Source: Trichoplax sp. H2 (lineage: Eukaryota; Placozoa; Uniplacotomia; Trichoplacea). Taken from it: a stretch of 64,000 nt of DNA. Shown one piece after another: positions 39,479-53,078 of this stretch. The position numbers and the translations under genes were made by a program. Every line of letters starts with the position of its first letter. The stretch's first letter is position 1. The DNA is taken from the NCBI GenBank assembly GCA_003344405.1, contig NOWV01000210.1, positions 62,001-126,000 of the forward strand, in the 5' to 3' direction. The notes beneath the pieces are model-generated. The model was not told the origin of the DNA. It worked only from the letters and a program-made list of their open reading frames with translations, and did not search any database.

Positions 39479-42400
39479 ATGGCTGATGAATATCAACCTT
39501 TGGTTGGCCATGATGGTCAGGAATCGGTCTCCGTCATCTCTCGTCGCAATAAATTAGTAGTCATGGTGCTGATGTCCACTGTTTACTTCTTAATCTCATC
39601 AGTCTATGCTCTGCTCTCGCCCTTTTTTCCACAAGTGGTATGCATAACCCAATGTTGATGATACTTTAACTGTCAGTAAAATAGTCATGCAAAATCAGCT
39701 CATAGTCAAATAAGTAGATAACTCGATAGCCCACAGTACTAGCAACAACTATCCGGTCAATAGTAGTTCGTCAAAGCAAAATTTGAATATTGGCTGATGA
39801 TTCATGACCGCAGTCGATCAATTCGATACTGTAGGCAGTTGATGGAAAATGCCGTACGTTCAAAGTAAAGTCTGAATGTTGTACCATGGACTCTTATAAT
39901 ACACGTAGACAGATGCATGGATGCGTCCATTTGTAGTCCACGGTTATGTAATGATTTACTACAATAATTAATTAATGATAGTACTCTATTCATGTAGGGT
40001 TGCCTAGAAGGAATTCGAGAATTAATGGGAAATGTTAATATTTACTGAGTTTGAGTGTCACTGTAGAGTGTATCAACTCATTACTAGTTACTTTAGAAGG
40101 ATAGAAATGGAGTTGTTAGGCTTGATAGTAACAAGACTATAATCTTCTTATTATATTCTGCGTCCGATAAAAATAAGTTAATGTTCACAAACAGCTTTGC
40201 AACAAGATAATGTAATGTACGATCAATAAGTCAATTCCTTGAACCACAAATCAAGGAACGATATCTGCACTATCAGGAACACTTTTGCTCTACTGGTAGA
40301 CTACACAAAGACTTAGATGCCTCATATTTTACGTTAAACACTAAGTTCAAGAATTAATTTTATTATACGATATACTGCAATTATATACTCTTCCTTAATA
40401 TAGCTATTAATTTCATTACATGCATATGTCACAGCCACAAAAAGCCAGTGCTATATTAAAATGCAGTATATCCAAATTAGAAGTTAACTAAATAAGGATA
40501 GGCTAACAAAATTATCCTAACATAGATATTTTTACTCTAATACTGTATGTAACACTATCACAGATAGCTAATAGATGGAGTGCAGAACATCGGTCAAAGA
40601 TGGTCATTGACTATGACTGTATCTTATGGGTTAAAGGAAAGTGTTTGTATATTGTGCAGTGAGTTATGATCCTGATACGTAGTCGAGTGGGATAGATTCT
40701 AGTCAGAAATTTCAATGTACATCACAGTACTTGATACAGTACATTGGTCCAACATTGGCATCGACTTGGACTATGTCTTATAGATTAAAGCTAAATGTTT
40801 CTATGTTGTACAATGATTTACGATCAGGATACGTAGTCGAGTGGGCTAGATTCTAGTCAGATAATTCAATGTACAGACAGTACTTGATGGAGTACATTGG
40901 CCAAACATTAACATTGACTTGGACTATGCCTTATAAATTCAAGCAAAGTATTTCTATGTTGTGCAATGATTTATGATCATGATACGTAATTGTGTAAGCT
41001 AGATTCTAGTCAGATAATTAAATGTACGGTACAGTGCTTGATGGAATGCATTGGTCAAACATCGATACTTGGACTGTATCTTGTACGTTAAAGATAGATG
41101 GAGTTCAATCGTCAAGATGTCATGAAATGGATTATATTGAAATAAACGAGGATTGCTAGACGTAGAAATGGAGTCACGGCTTTAGTGGAGTTTTATTAAC
41201 GTGATGTTTGCTATTATCCTACGAATTGCCTTGATAGATGAATTAGTAGTGTCGTTCTAATGTAGTGGAAATTAGCTAATAATTAACATATATAATGATA
41301 AGATAACAGGAAAATACAAATATAGGCCAACAGGTTAATGTTAATCTTTAATAAATCCATAAATCAGTCCAACTTGGCTAATTGTTGACGTCCTCTACCG
41401 AGTTTGTGCTGGATCTTGTTATGTTTTATAATACAGTATAACTAGAATTTTACACAACAAAATTTAAGGATCGAGTAAATATATTACACAATTTCAAATC
41501 ATTTATTATTCTGTTCATTCAAGTAATCTATGGATAATTATTCCCATATAGGCTAAAAGCAGAGGTGTCTCTCATACTGAAATTGGTCTTATTTTCGCTG
41601 TATATCCAATATTTACTCTACTTACTTCCCCCATATGTGGAATTTTGGTAAGGTGTTACTTATTGACACCGTGCAATCATGACATACATTGATGACGAAG
41701 ATATATAAACTATACCATTGCAGAATACAAAATTAATGAATTGATATATTGTACCTTTTAAGCAATACTAAATAGAAATATTGCTGATAATTTTAGCCAT
41801 ACTTTCCCTTGCTCCAAGTCATGCAAACATTTGATAAAGTAAATTTTTTTGGTGTACAACTTGTAGAAGATCAGTATCCTAGCAGTTAATGCAGTGTGTT
41901 AAGACAATCAGTTATTGTTAATTATAAAAACTAAAACTATACACAGTTTGTAGATATAACAATAATAACATTATGCCTATTGCCATAAAGTAGGTGACCT
42001 ACTAACTATATACATCATAGTTACCTCGCATAGGTGTCGTCTTTGCGTTATGGGCTGGAATAGCCATCGAAGCAGGCTGTAATATTCTTTTTGGGTAAGA
42101 CAACTGCGTCTAGAACAATATATACTTAAAATATTATTAAGACACTGATTAATTATAGTAATCGCCTATTCCTACACTGCACTGACTATATGACATACAC
42201 GTGCATATTTGTAGGATAACCGTGTCATAATAGATGAACGTTACTAAATTAAACTAAAAATGCTTTTCTTACCTTTTGTAATTTTTCATAGATTTCTACC
42301 TAGTGTGCTAGATCGTGGACTGTTTGTGGCGTTTTGTTTAATTATTAGATCAATTCAAGGCGTTGCGTCTGCTTGTTCTTTAATTGCTGCCTTAGCCATC

Positions 42401-44761
42401 GTATCATCCGTCTTTGCTGACAACGTTGCAACTGCCACGGTTAGTGATTAAGTGCAGTAATTTCTCATCCATGTCTATCTGATAGCCTTAGTTTAGTCTC
42501 GATAATTTTACTGGAATGTGTCTAATGTTATTCATATATCGATCCAAGATGTATGGTTTAATTCGTAATTATGTTGATGCATATCACAAGCCTTTTCAAA
42601 TGTCAGCGAGACATTTGGTAACCATTTCAGGATAATCTGCAATTGTAATATTCTATTTTTTCTTCGTATTCTTACATAGAGCACATTAGAAACATTTAGT
42701 GCTTTAGGATTAATGGCTGGACCCCCTATTGGTGGCCTACTATATCAGGTATTATACACAAATCAGTATCTATGCCAATTGCAAGGAAGTTATTTTATGA
42801 TCATCTTATTCAGGCTGGCGGCTTTAAACTGCCATTCATAGTGCTGGGGTCAGTTTCGCTGGTCATTGGATGTATTTCCATCTTCTTCATCCCTCGAATA
42901 GCATGTAATAGACTTTATTAAGAGAATACTCTCAATTTTTGTTAATCATTTTCGCCTTATTGTCATCTCCGTAGAATCAGCATAATATACGAGTATTTCT
43001 TAATCTTAAGCTGAATTATGTAACCTGTAGATGCTACCAGCTCACCTCCGTGGCGCTTAATGAAGCAACTAATTGTACATCCTAGAGTTATGATAATAAG
43101 TAAGATAGAAAACGGAAGCTTCTGCAATTTTAAACCTTTATTTTATTTATTCAGGAGTATTCTGAATATTTAGACAGAATGATTTTATTACATTCTCTTT
43201 CATATTTTGCCATACCACTTTTAAACAACTAGCGATCCAGAAATCAACAATATTGAAAAGTAAAGTCACTAATTGACACCTTTAAATTATTTAATTTTTA
43301 TAGGTTTTGGGGTAGCTTTACAAATGCTTGTTATAGGTTTCCTTGATCCGACACTATCGCTCCATCTAAAACCGGTCAGAACAAACTTTCTTCACAAAGT
43401 TTTTCTTATAATGGCGTAAATTGATTCCAAATTATATTCATTTGCAATGTCGTTCCATCTTGTCTATAGCTTAACCTAACAACATCACAAATTGGCTTTA
43501 TATTTCTTGCTCTACCTGCTGGTTATGGATTATTCAGTCCAGTATTTGGATACTTATCCGACCGTTTTGTTAGTTCAAAAAAGCAATTAAATATTTCATA
43601 TCTTCATACTTTATTACATTGAATAATGATAAATGTAAGATATTCCTAGATAATAGGAGAGCTTACTCAGTTTTAGTACGTTTGAGGATAATCTATACGT
43701 TTTACGGTAACAGGGATACCGACCATTTATAATCTTTGGCTCTATCGGAATGGGTATATCTCTACTATTTGTTGGACCAGCTCCATTTATTCGGATTAAG
43801 TTGTACGTTCTCAATTTTTTATTAGCATGATGAGGTACCGTAGTACCTAACGGATAGAACTTTATCCTCTATTTAGATCTATAGGTCAATCTGTTCCATC
43901 TCTACTAGCACTAGGAATTGCAGGCGCTGCTGCTATTACGACATCATTTGCCGATATCCTAGAAGTTGCAATGAAGGATTTGACGTATGGTCAACAATGA
44001 TTAGAATTCAGTTTCAATGTTCAGGTGTTCATGGCATTGGCGGTATATTAAGACGTATTGCTACTATCTTTAGGAATGATAATCCTGATGAAAGTAGTGA
44101 TTTTGTAATTCATTCCGTAGTTTCTGGACTTTTTACGACGGCTCTTTCTCTCGGGTATGCCTTCTGTTTGTGCATTAATCATAATTATCAAGAAATGTAA
44201 TCTTACTTCATTAGAACCTAGAATTACACTTTAACAATTAATAGTTTCAGAAATTAACAACTGTTGTAATGAATCACTACTAGCCAAGTTGTAGGACCCA
44301 TCGTAGGAGGGATTTTCACTTCCTTATCTCAAACATCATTTGACCGAACAGCTATGGTGAGATTCATCTTATTCATTCCGCAACTATTTCAATGCTAAGA
44401 TCTAAAAGCTCATTAGACTGAATGAGTAGTTATCATCCTTGATTTAATTAATATACATTTTTAAACTGCAATGCGCTTATATAGGGAATAGGCTTTGCTA
44501 TCATGACCCAGGTAAGTGTAATCTTCTATTAACTATTGATTTTTCACCGCAAATATATGTTCTACAATTTTGTAAGATTTGTGTAATCAAGCTCGAACCT
44601 TAATTTTCACGATTAAATAATATAAAAATTGAACAAGCGGTCCAATAACTTAGTATAAAGAAAACTTACTGATGCCTATTTTACATTTAAATTGATAATG
44701 GTACTACTTCTAGGGATTGATAGTACTCATTTTAACTGTTTCTGAAAAATTTTCACGCTGA
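39479..44761 (+). CDS. SLC18B1: SLC18B1-like MFS transporter
   Basis: Sixteen exons total 1341 bases (446 residues; the human protein is about 456): 39479-39637, 41552-41647, 41797-41851, 42034-42094, 42292-42439, 42680-42748, 42814-42904, 43031-43099, 43304-43374, 43470-43568, 43714-43799, 43877-43984, 44074-44154, 44284-44356, 44485-44511, 44714-44761. All junctions keep phase. The ATG at 39479 (MADEYQPLV) is the first in frame. Family signatures include SVYALLSPFFP in TM1, FADNVATATSTLETFSALGL, GPPIGGLLYQ, VIGFLDPTLSLHL, ALPAGYGLFSPVFGYLSDR and VVGPIVGGIF. Vertebrate SLC18B1 is a vesicular polyamine exchanger related to SLC18 monoamine transporters. A role loading polyamines or similar cations into vesicles is inferred. 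The 1.9-kb first intron holds a 153-bp tandem repeat. The short C-terminal tail ends SEKFSR. Confidence 0.9.
40585..41095. repeat. Tandem repeat, unit about 153 bp, about 3 copies, in SLC18B1 intron 1
   Basis: GATACGTAGTCGAGTGGG or a variant recurs at about 40674, 40828 and 40981, a spacing of 153-154. Each copy also carries TAGATTCTAGTCAGA, CAGTACTTGATGGAGTACAT and TTGACTTGGACTATGTCTTA in diverged form. The array is intronic and shows no coding potential. Confidence 0.8.
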
Positions 44762-47700
44762 AACTCAAGGTAAATTGGTTACAGCTAACGAATCGACATT
44801 TAAATTTTTACTAAAAATATTACAGTTACTTGCATGGAGATTCTACTACTCTTTCGATAAGTCTATATGTTCATTAAATTGTCATATCTACTTCTTTTCT
44901 AGGAATAATCACTTATAGACAAACTCGAATATTGGTAACAATTAAGGTTATTTTATTATACTAGATAATAAGTGAATAAAACTTGTATGGAATGTTTCTC
45001 CACCTTTTATTTATCCTACCGACATTTGTAGAAATGGAATTATTTTATTTATAATATCCTGCATAGGACTCAAAACTCAATTTTAAGCTATCTACTGTGT
45101 CTGTGCGCTGTGTCTGTACAACATAATATTCATGATGCTTTACCTTTTAGTTAATAGATTTGAAGGTTCTAAGTGCCCTTTAACGGAAACGATCATGAAG
45201 ACAAAATTGTTACTTTATGCCAAAGTTAAATTGGCTTTGGCATACTAGGAGATATTTGAGGCTCTGAACGGTTAATCCATCTTCGATTACTAAAAGGCTG
45301 CCATATATTTATTCGGATAGTTGGATTTAAGCATTCTCTGAAGACCTGCGAATGATACCGTCTGATGATTTTAAACAGCTAATTCTATTGCACTCTATCT
45401 TGTAAGTTTTAAACTTTGTTATTATCGCTAAATTACTATCAATCATATTTATAAGGATTCTAATAAGTCACAATTCATTTCCTTTGTGCTGGGAGTGAAA
45501 ATAACTTAGAAGATTATATCATATAAAAATCGTTTATAATACAAACTTATGTCTACTGGTGTGGATAAACAGTTTTAAATTAAACGACTTGTGTGAAACT
45601 TATAAAGTGTACACAATAATAGAAGTTTATTAGATTGTACTTTTTGATAAGTTGCAATAATTAATTAATTTAAGCCGAAAGTGTGAAGGCAAATCTAGTG
45701 CTACGAAATTCAAAAATTGATCAGAAAAGAGCAAAATAAAAGCTGGGTTCAACGGAATATTCGTATTTCTGATAGTTCATCAGAGATTTTGATGCTAGAT
45801 TATTTATCAAATTTTTTACATATTGTATTGTTCCACGTAGATAATTAAGTTAGATTGCTGTATTTTAACAACAGCTATAATGTAACAAAATTATACTTGT
45901 CACAATCAATGCAAACGATCGCATTATTTTATCAGCTTTCTTCTACTACGTAAATTAATTAATATAATGCATGCTGCAGTGATTTGCGCATCCCATGTAG
46001 TATCTGGAAGATAGACGCTTCATAGTTATCAATAATATTTATGTGCAATCAAATTGCATATCCTAGTAATTCTTGCCTCTGAATATATATCGGAAATCCA
46101 GGAGTCCAGTTACCGTTAAATTCCAAATAAATCCATATCATAGCTGTATCTATTAATGATAATTATTTCATTCACTTGCACACTGCAAAACAGCTCGCGC
46201 AGCAAAGTGCAATAGTCTTTTAAAGAGAAATTTCTTGACAGCAGCGTATTCATGAGTTCGTACTATTACAGCATCAATGAAAGGCTTCTTACCTGTTAAA
46301 ATCTGACATGTATGTCTAATACAATTCATTTTTGTAACAAGTGCACGACATAAAAACCTTAAGTTTTTCAAAGAAAACTATTTGGTCTAATTTATTTTGA
46401 TGTACTAACACGTATAAAGGGAAAGTTCATTTATTTAAAATTCGAAAAAAAAGTCTGAAAAATAGTTTGTCTGCAGCAGTAGCTCAATACTGTGTCTTCA
46501 CTTATATGGTTTCTACTCAAATGAAAGTAATGGTTGGGTACTTGTTTTATGTAGTAGATTTGATCTTAAAGAGCATAAAGTCAAGAAAATTGAACAGATG
46601 AACTAGCATTTAATATCGATTTAATCGCAGTAGGATAATAAACAACTTTAAATAATTATATCAACATTTAATCTCAATTTTGATAGATAGTTGTGTAGCT
46701 ATTGCCAGTACTAAAGCTAAAATCTGCTAATTCATCAACCTTAGTCACATCGTTATTATAATCATTTTACATAAATTTTCGTGGCGATCATATTATTTAT
46801 CGATATCTTCATTTTCTGAATTAGCTAACGTACTATTTGAATTTGCTACTGTCACAATTTCACTTCTGCGACAAGGTAACGTACAGTAAAAGTCTATAAG
46901 TAGCTACTGACTTAAACGCCCTTTTACTTAACGTTAAATACACACAGCAAAAGACTGTAAAGATGAAGCTTTTATTAGCAAAGATACGTCTACAACTTTT
47001 TACCACCCTCTCAACTTAAATGTTCCTGTTTATATAGGAACCGTCTAATTTGTAAACAACAACAGTATTATTATTGTACCTTACTAGGAGAATCATCTCG
47101 AACTAAGATGCTCCTTACGTAGCTTTTCTATCAGTAAATATTTTGAATCTCTTACTCATACTTAATCTTAATCTAAGCTCGTAGGTTGTCTAATTCAACT
47201 ATCATCAACTAGAACTTGAATCATCCTACTGCTATCTATCACACAATAACAATCAATATCAAATATGTAATGAACTATTACAAACAACATCCACGTTAAG
47301 GTATTACTTATCTTACCTAGCACTACAAATATGGATATTCTCCATACTAGTTACTTCTGTACTTATTAAACTATCCTAATGACAAGGCAACACCATAACA
47401 GCTACTCAGTATCTTGTCATCTACTGTATGATAGTTGCAAGTTGGCCCAACCATTCGAAACTGATCATCGATGCATAAAAGACTGATGTCTATCTTCTAT
47501 CGGAGCCCTTACTAAGGTATCTAGTGGATGCACTGTATCTATATATTGGTACTGTGTCAGTAACTTCATTTAGTTTCCTTCGAAGTCTCCCGCTAAAGGA
47601 ACGAATAAATTAATTTAGGTGAAACTTATTAGCTGTCTTTATTTTGAAAAAAAGTTAAAGTTGATTACACGGCACACATTATTCCGTTTACTACGTACTA

Positions 47701-47968
47701 GATTAGCTTACACTAAATATCACGGGAAATTGTATTTTGAACCTATTGACTGCTCTATTAAGATACACAGTAAAATTGGTTCATAAAATTTAATACAGAT
47801 TAATGGAACTGCACTAAAAGATGCAGTATTTGTTCCAAATAGATTCATCAGCAGCATTGTTGATTTAATTTATAATATAATAATAAAGCAAACAGTTTAA
47901 TAAAGTTGCGGTGAACAGAAGACCATTTCTCATGGAATAATTCGAAAATTGGATATAGAAGCTCAGCA
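44762..47968. other. Gene-poor stretch after the SLC18B1-like gene
   Basis: No gene is supported. A 67-codon minus-strand open frame (46168-46371) and other short frames lack family similarity. Around 47.0-47.6 kb the composition shifts to a less AT-rich, C/T-biased stretch that may be an old transposon remnant, but no domain could be read from it. Confidence 0.5.
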
Positions 47969-49040
47969 AAATATGTAGATAACAACTAGTTGTGAACCAG
48001 GTAAGATGTAGTAGAACCAGAAATGTCATAGATAGTAATTGTAATCAGAGCTCAGTTATTATGAATACATTTAGTCGGATATAGGATTGAGAACATAATG
48101 GTAATTTAATAGTTAACAACTAAAGCCACATAACAAATTTGTACGAGCCTTAGTCAAAGCCATCCTGATTCTTAAAATGTGAAACACTTTTCAAAATGTA
48201 GCGACATCAACTATTGTTTGTACTACGCTTCATCAATGTCTTAAATTATTACTAACTTCCTCCGAAAAATATACTTTGATTGGTAAGAAGGATAGTTACT
48301 ACAGTACAGTAGTACTCGCATTTATCATATTTTGTTATCCTGATATCAAAGATATTATATTATCTACTTATTTTGAAATATTTTTGATAGATAAAAAGTA
48401 TATATATCAGGTTTTCACTCTTTGAAGATATGCAGATACTAAAAATTAATTTATTGTTTATTTGTGTTGCACTGATATCTAAAACTATTATGCAATTGCT
48501 TTAACATCAGAGTAATTGATAATAAGGATAGTCGATATGTTATATTAATAGCTAAAAATTTTAATTGCTTACTCTAACAATGCAGTTTTATTGACAGCAA
48601 GCGCATCCAAGTATTCTCTATTAGTGATATTAATGATACTCATTACAAATATTTAATTTTTTCAAGTTATAGAGCAGTCTAAAACTATTATCTATATGCT
48701 CCGAAATACAGTTTATTTGATAATGAAAACTCTTGTATACAAGTATTCTACTGCATTGACCTATATTGTCTCCTAAACTATTATCTGTTTGTTTCTGAAA
48801 TACAATTTAAGAGATAATAAACGTTTGTAAGTATTTTACCCTATGATGCTCTATCGATATCGAAAATTTTTATCTACTTCTCTTCAAATATGGCTTAAGT
48901 GATAGTTAAGACGCTCGGACACAAGTACTCTACCGTATTACGATAAGCTGATATCTAAACCATTATTTATTTGTTCTGAAAATATAGCTTAATTTCTAAT
49001 ATGAACGTACAAGAATTCTGCTGTATTATCATAAGCTAAT
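47969..49040. repeat. Duplicated block, copy 1
   Basis: This is the longest of three near-identical copies (the others are 49061-49987 and 50008-50515). It holds about 145 bases, around 48.39-48.53 kb, that copy 2 lacks. From 48.4 kb it contains a diverged tandem repeat, unit about 105 bp, marked by AAACTATTATCT and ACAAGTATTCTACTG variants. It ends directly at a run of N. Confidence 0.9.
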
Positions 49041-49060
49041 NNNNNNNNNNNNNNNNNNNN
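49041..49060. other. Assembly gap (20 N)
   Basis: Twenty N bases separate copies 1 and 2 of the duplicated block. A fixed-length run between near-identical flanks suggests contig ends that should have been merged. Confidence 0.98.
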
Positions 49061-49987
49061 AATATGTAGATAACAACTAGTTGTGAACCAGGTAAGATGT
49101 AGTAGAACCAGAAATGTCATAGATAGTAATTGTAATCAGAGCTCAGTTATTATGAATACATTTAGTCGGATATAGGATTGAGAACATAATGGTAATTTAA
49201 TAGTTAACAACTAAAGCCACATAACAATTTTGTACGAGCCTTAGTCAAAGCCATCCTGATTCTTAAAATGTGAAACACTTTTCAAAATGTAGCGACATCA
49301 ACTATTGTTTGTACTACGCTTCATCAATGTCTTAAATTATTACTAACTTCCTCCGAAAAATATACTTTGATTGGTAAGAAGGATAGTTACTACAGTACAG
49401 TAGTACTCGCATTTATCATATTTTGTTATCCTGATATCAAAGATATTATATTATCTACTTATTTTGAAATATTTTTGATAGATATGTTATATTAATAGCT
49501 AAAAATTTTAATTGCTTACTCTAACAATGCAGTTTTATTGACAGCAAGCGCATCCAAGTATTCTCTATTAGTGATATTAATGATACTCATTACAAATATT
49601 TAATTTTTTCAAGTTATAGAGCAGTCTAAAACTATTATCTATATGCTCCGAAATACAGTTTATTTGATAATGAAAACTCTTGTATACAAGTATTCTACTG
49701 CATTGACCTATATTGTCTCCTAAACTATTATCTGTTTGTTTCTGAAATACAATTTAAGAGATAATAAACGTTTGTAAGTATTTTACCCTATGATGCTCTA
49801 TCGATATCGAAAATTTTTATCTACTTCTCTTCAAATATGGCTTAAGTGATAGTTAAGACGCTCGGACACAAGTACTCTACCGTATTACGATAAGCTGATA
49901 TCTAAACCATTATTTATTTGTTCTGAAAATATTGCTTAATTTCTAATATGAATGTACAAGAATTCTGCTGTATTATCATAAGCTAAT
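49061..49987. repeat. Duplicated block, copy 2
   Basis: It is nearly identical to 47969-49040. Differences are a deletion of about 145 bases at about 49482 and scattered substitutions (for example ATATTGCTTAA for ATATAGCTTAA near 49930). Divergence at this level fits an alternative allele. Confidence 0.9.
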
Positions 49988-50007
49988 NNNNNNNNNNNNN
50001 NNNNNNN
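49988..50007. other. Assembly gap (20 N)
   Basis: Twenty N bases separate copies 2 and 3 of the duplicated block. Confidence 0.98.
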
Positions 50008-50515
50008 GATATGTTATATTAATAGCTAAAAATTTTAATTGCTTACTCTAACAATGCAGTTTTATTGACAGCAAGCGCATCCAAGTATTCTCTATTAGTG
50101 ATATTAATGATACTCATTACAAATATTTAATTTTTTCAAGTTATAGAGCAGTCTAAAACTATTATCTATATGCTCCGAAATACAGTTTATTTGATAATGA
50201 AAACTCTTGTATACAAGTATTCTACTGCATTGACCTATATTGTCTCCTAAACTATTATCTGTTTGTTTCTGAAATACAATTTAAGAGATAATAAACGTTT
50301 GTAAGTATTTTACCCTATGATGCTCTATCGATATCGAAAATTTTTATCTACTTCTCTTCAAATATGGCTTAAGTGATAGTTAAGACGCTCGGACACAAGT
50401 ACTCTACCGTATTACGATAAGCTGATATCTAAACCATTATTTATTTGTTCTGAAAATATAGCTTAATTTCTAATATGAACGTACAAGAATTCTGCTGTAT
50501 TATCATAAGCTAATA
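50008..50515. repeat. Duplicated block, copy 3 (3' half only)
   Basis: It begins at GATATGTTATATTAATAGC and follows copy 1 to ATCATAAGCTAAT, then continues into unique sequence with a further diverged repeat unit. It carries the copy-1 version (ATATAGCTTAA) where copy 2 differs. Confidence 0.9.
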
Positions 50516-52061
50516 TCAAAAACTATTATCTACCTATTCTAAAAATAAAGTTTGATTGATTTTGGGATAGAAAAAAACGTAGATAAGCTTACTTTAATTT
50601 ATACATATAAATGCTGCGTGTCTATGTTTGGTGCATTCATCTCTATCAAAGTGGGGCTAGTTTTTATCGTTGTAATAAATTTATTCAATGTAACTTTTCA
50701 GCAAAAAAATAATTTATACATTCAGTCAATGATTAAGGAAATCGACTAATAGCAGATATCATGTAACCACAATAGAACCTTTTATCCAGAGATAGGCAAA
50801 GAATCAAATTGCGTACAATTTTTATTATAGAAACAATAGCATTTTTTTTAATACTATTTAGGAGTAATGAAGAAATACTAGATTTATGGGCGGCAAGTAT
50901 TAAGTGAAGAGACTAAAATTATTGAATACTGGCACGAATTCTCTGTGATAAGAGCTATAAGAATAGTAATATAATTGATTTTAGAGAATTGCTTAAGAAA
51001 TGCATAATGGAACATTTCAAATTTTATTTTCTAGGTACGATATAATTTATTCTGTGTGTGATATATCCTACTTTGGAAAAAGAAATTTGAAACACGAATA
51101 GATGAGTATATAAACTTTTAAGATACTAGTACGAATATTTCAATCCAAGATGAATTCTAAGACAGCCAAATGAAATACGAATAAACCATTTATTGAACAT
51201 ATCTGGAGTTTGGCGGTCTCGAATAAAAAATTTGATAACTATTGTAATTTTAACTGTATTTTAAGATAAAATTAAATCTTCATTTAGGATTAACAAAATT
51301 TTATCATTAACTTTTATTGAATACGATTGAATTAAATTAAATCTCATTAATTAATAGATAGACTTCCTTCGATCTAAATTACGATTAAAGCCTAGGAGGT
51401 AAATTGAGAATGACGATATTGATTGATTAGGATTGGTTACTTTCAAAATATAATAAGACGATTAATCTTAATGGAATTGATATTTTATCACTGAAGATTA
51501 CGTTAAACGATTTATATTGTAGTTTAGAAGTGAAAGCAAAAAGCACTATTTACTTGTTCATGCAAGGTTAGCTTGATACCTATTGTTTGTGTTTTAGCCA
51601 GCAAACACATATAATGTCCAAAAAGTTCTACGTTAGAGCTTTAAATGATATGGGTGAATGTAGACGCAAAACACAATGGAAAATTTTATTTTAAAGGAAT
51701 AACTATAATTAAAGAAGCTCTTCTAATTGCATTTTACATTTAATAGAGCGTTCAAAAATCAAGAGAAGCATCCAATTAAGTATCTCATAAATCGATCAAT
51801 ACGATACTAATGATTTGATGAGAAGTAGCATGATTATTACAAATTGGCCTTATATGGCACTCTTATATAAAATCCATGCATTAGAATTCGTTATTTACGC
51901 ATGAAAAGTATCATATGTTTCGATTAGGTAGGTATCCCAATTATACCCAGGAGGTTATAGCCGCGAAATTCTTTCATGTATGAAAAACAAAAGTTAACCT
52001 TTGCTGTCATTTTCTAGATTATATGGATTGAAAATAAAGGAATGGAATCGAGATGATATCT
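50516..52061. other. Intergenic region downstream of the GPCR gene
   Basis: The sequence is very AT-rich. A 65-codon open frame at 50552-50749 has no family similarity and overlaps the end of the repeat array. Nothing else was recognised. Confidence 0.55.
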
Positions 52062-53078
52062 TTAGGAATATTCTGGGTAGATAGATCGAGAGCTCTTGTA
52101 TGAATTTTGGCAAATTCTACTAGTTAATTTTTTATAGATCTCTGACCGTAAAGTTGGGGTAAAATAAGCGTATAGTAGTGGACTGATTGCAGGATAAGCT
52201 AAACTCAAATAACGAAAAATCTCCCCTAACTGGATATTTAATTTATCTAAACCTAAATGGACTGTAGGAAAGAGGATAGCATATTGAATTAAAGCGGGCA
52301 ACCAAAATGCCATAAAAAATCCAATTAAAATAGCTGTATAAGTAATAGCACGCAAATTACGTCTTATCACAGACGCGGGCATAAAATTAGACTGTGCTAA
52401 AATTTCATTACGACGTTGAGTATGGATATTAACAATCCATAATATCCTTGAATAAACGACGCATAACATAAATAATGGTAGGTAGAAGAGCATGATAAAA
52501 GCAACAAGAGTATAAATATGAAAAGAACGGGTATTAAGCTGATCGCTGCATTTGCCGATAACGGGAACCAAAAAGGTACAAAGTGGTATGAAAGCGATAA
52601 TAAAGCTAATAACCCATGCAGCAAGTATTGAGGTTCGAACTATGATTGGCGCTTGAGGCATATTATAATGAAATGGGAAGATGACGCAGCAGTATCGATC
52701 TAAACTAACTAATACTAAATGTAAGTTGAAATTAATAATTAAAGCAGAACCAACTAGGGGCAGAATTTGGCAAGCATAGCTATTAAATAACCGCCAAGGT
52801 ACAAACATAACCCAACGCGGAAATAAATACACTAAAGCATAAACGATTCCAACGCAGAACATGCTAGCCAAGATCCAATTTGACATAGTATGCAATTTAC
52901 GTTCAAAAATTATGAAGCATAGCATGACAGTGTTAGTAAGAGTAGTTGTAGCAGTAATAGCACCGTAAACATAAATTGTACCGAAGTAAGCCTGTCGTAT
53001 GGTACCATTTCCAGTTTGGTTTCCATCACTAGGTGGCAATGTTGTCACATTAATTGCAGTTGTTGTTAAAGCATCCAT
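52062..53078 (-). CDS. Class A (rhodopsin-like) G-protein-coupled receptor, single exon
   Basis: An intact 338-residue frame has seven membrane segments and starts at an ATG followed by a Thr-rich extracellular tail with three N-glycosylation sequons (NVT at 10, NQT at 20, NGT at 24). Class A landmarks are Cys103 and Cys177 (disulphide), DRY at 127-129, the TM4 Trp in AAWVISF, FWLP at 258-261 in TM6, and SPLLY at 299-303 in the TM7 NPxxY position. Two near-universal residues differ: the TM2 Asp (2.50) is Phe74, and the TM7 Asn is Ser. There is no TM7 Lys to bind retinal, so it is not a normal opsin. A basic stretch (RRNEIL...SVIRRNLR) in loop 3 suits G-protein contact. The ligand is unknown. 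It lies alone, with a long upstream region shared with the selenoprotein H gene. Confidence 0.95.
   Translation of the reverse strand: MDALTTTAINVTTLPPSDGNQTGNGTIRQAYFGTIYVYGAITATTTLTNTVMLCFIIFERKLHTMSNWILASMFCVGIVYALVYLFPRWVMFVPWRLFNSYACQILPLVGSALIINFNLHLVLVSLDRYCCVIFPFHYNMPQAPIIVRTSILAAWVISFIIAFIPLCTFLVPVIGKCSDQLNTRSFHIYTLVAFIMLFYLPLFMLCVVYSRILWIVNIHTQRRNEILAQSNFMPASVIRRNLRAITYTAILIGFFMAFWLPALIQYAILFPTVHLGLDKLNIQLGEIFRYLSLAYPAISPLLYAYFTPTLRSEIYKKLTSRICQNSYKSSRSIYPEYS

Noticed and set aside
52397-52624. 75-codon minus-strand frame
   Set aside because: It is an alternative frame inside the GPCR coding region.
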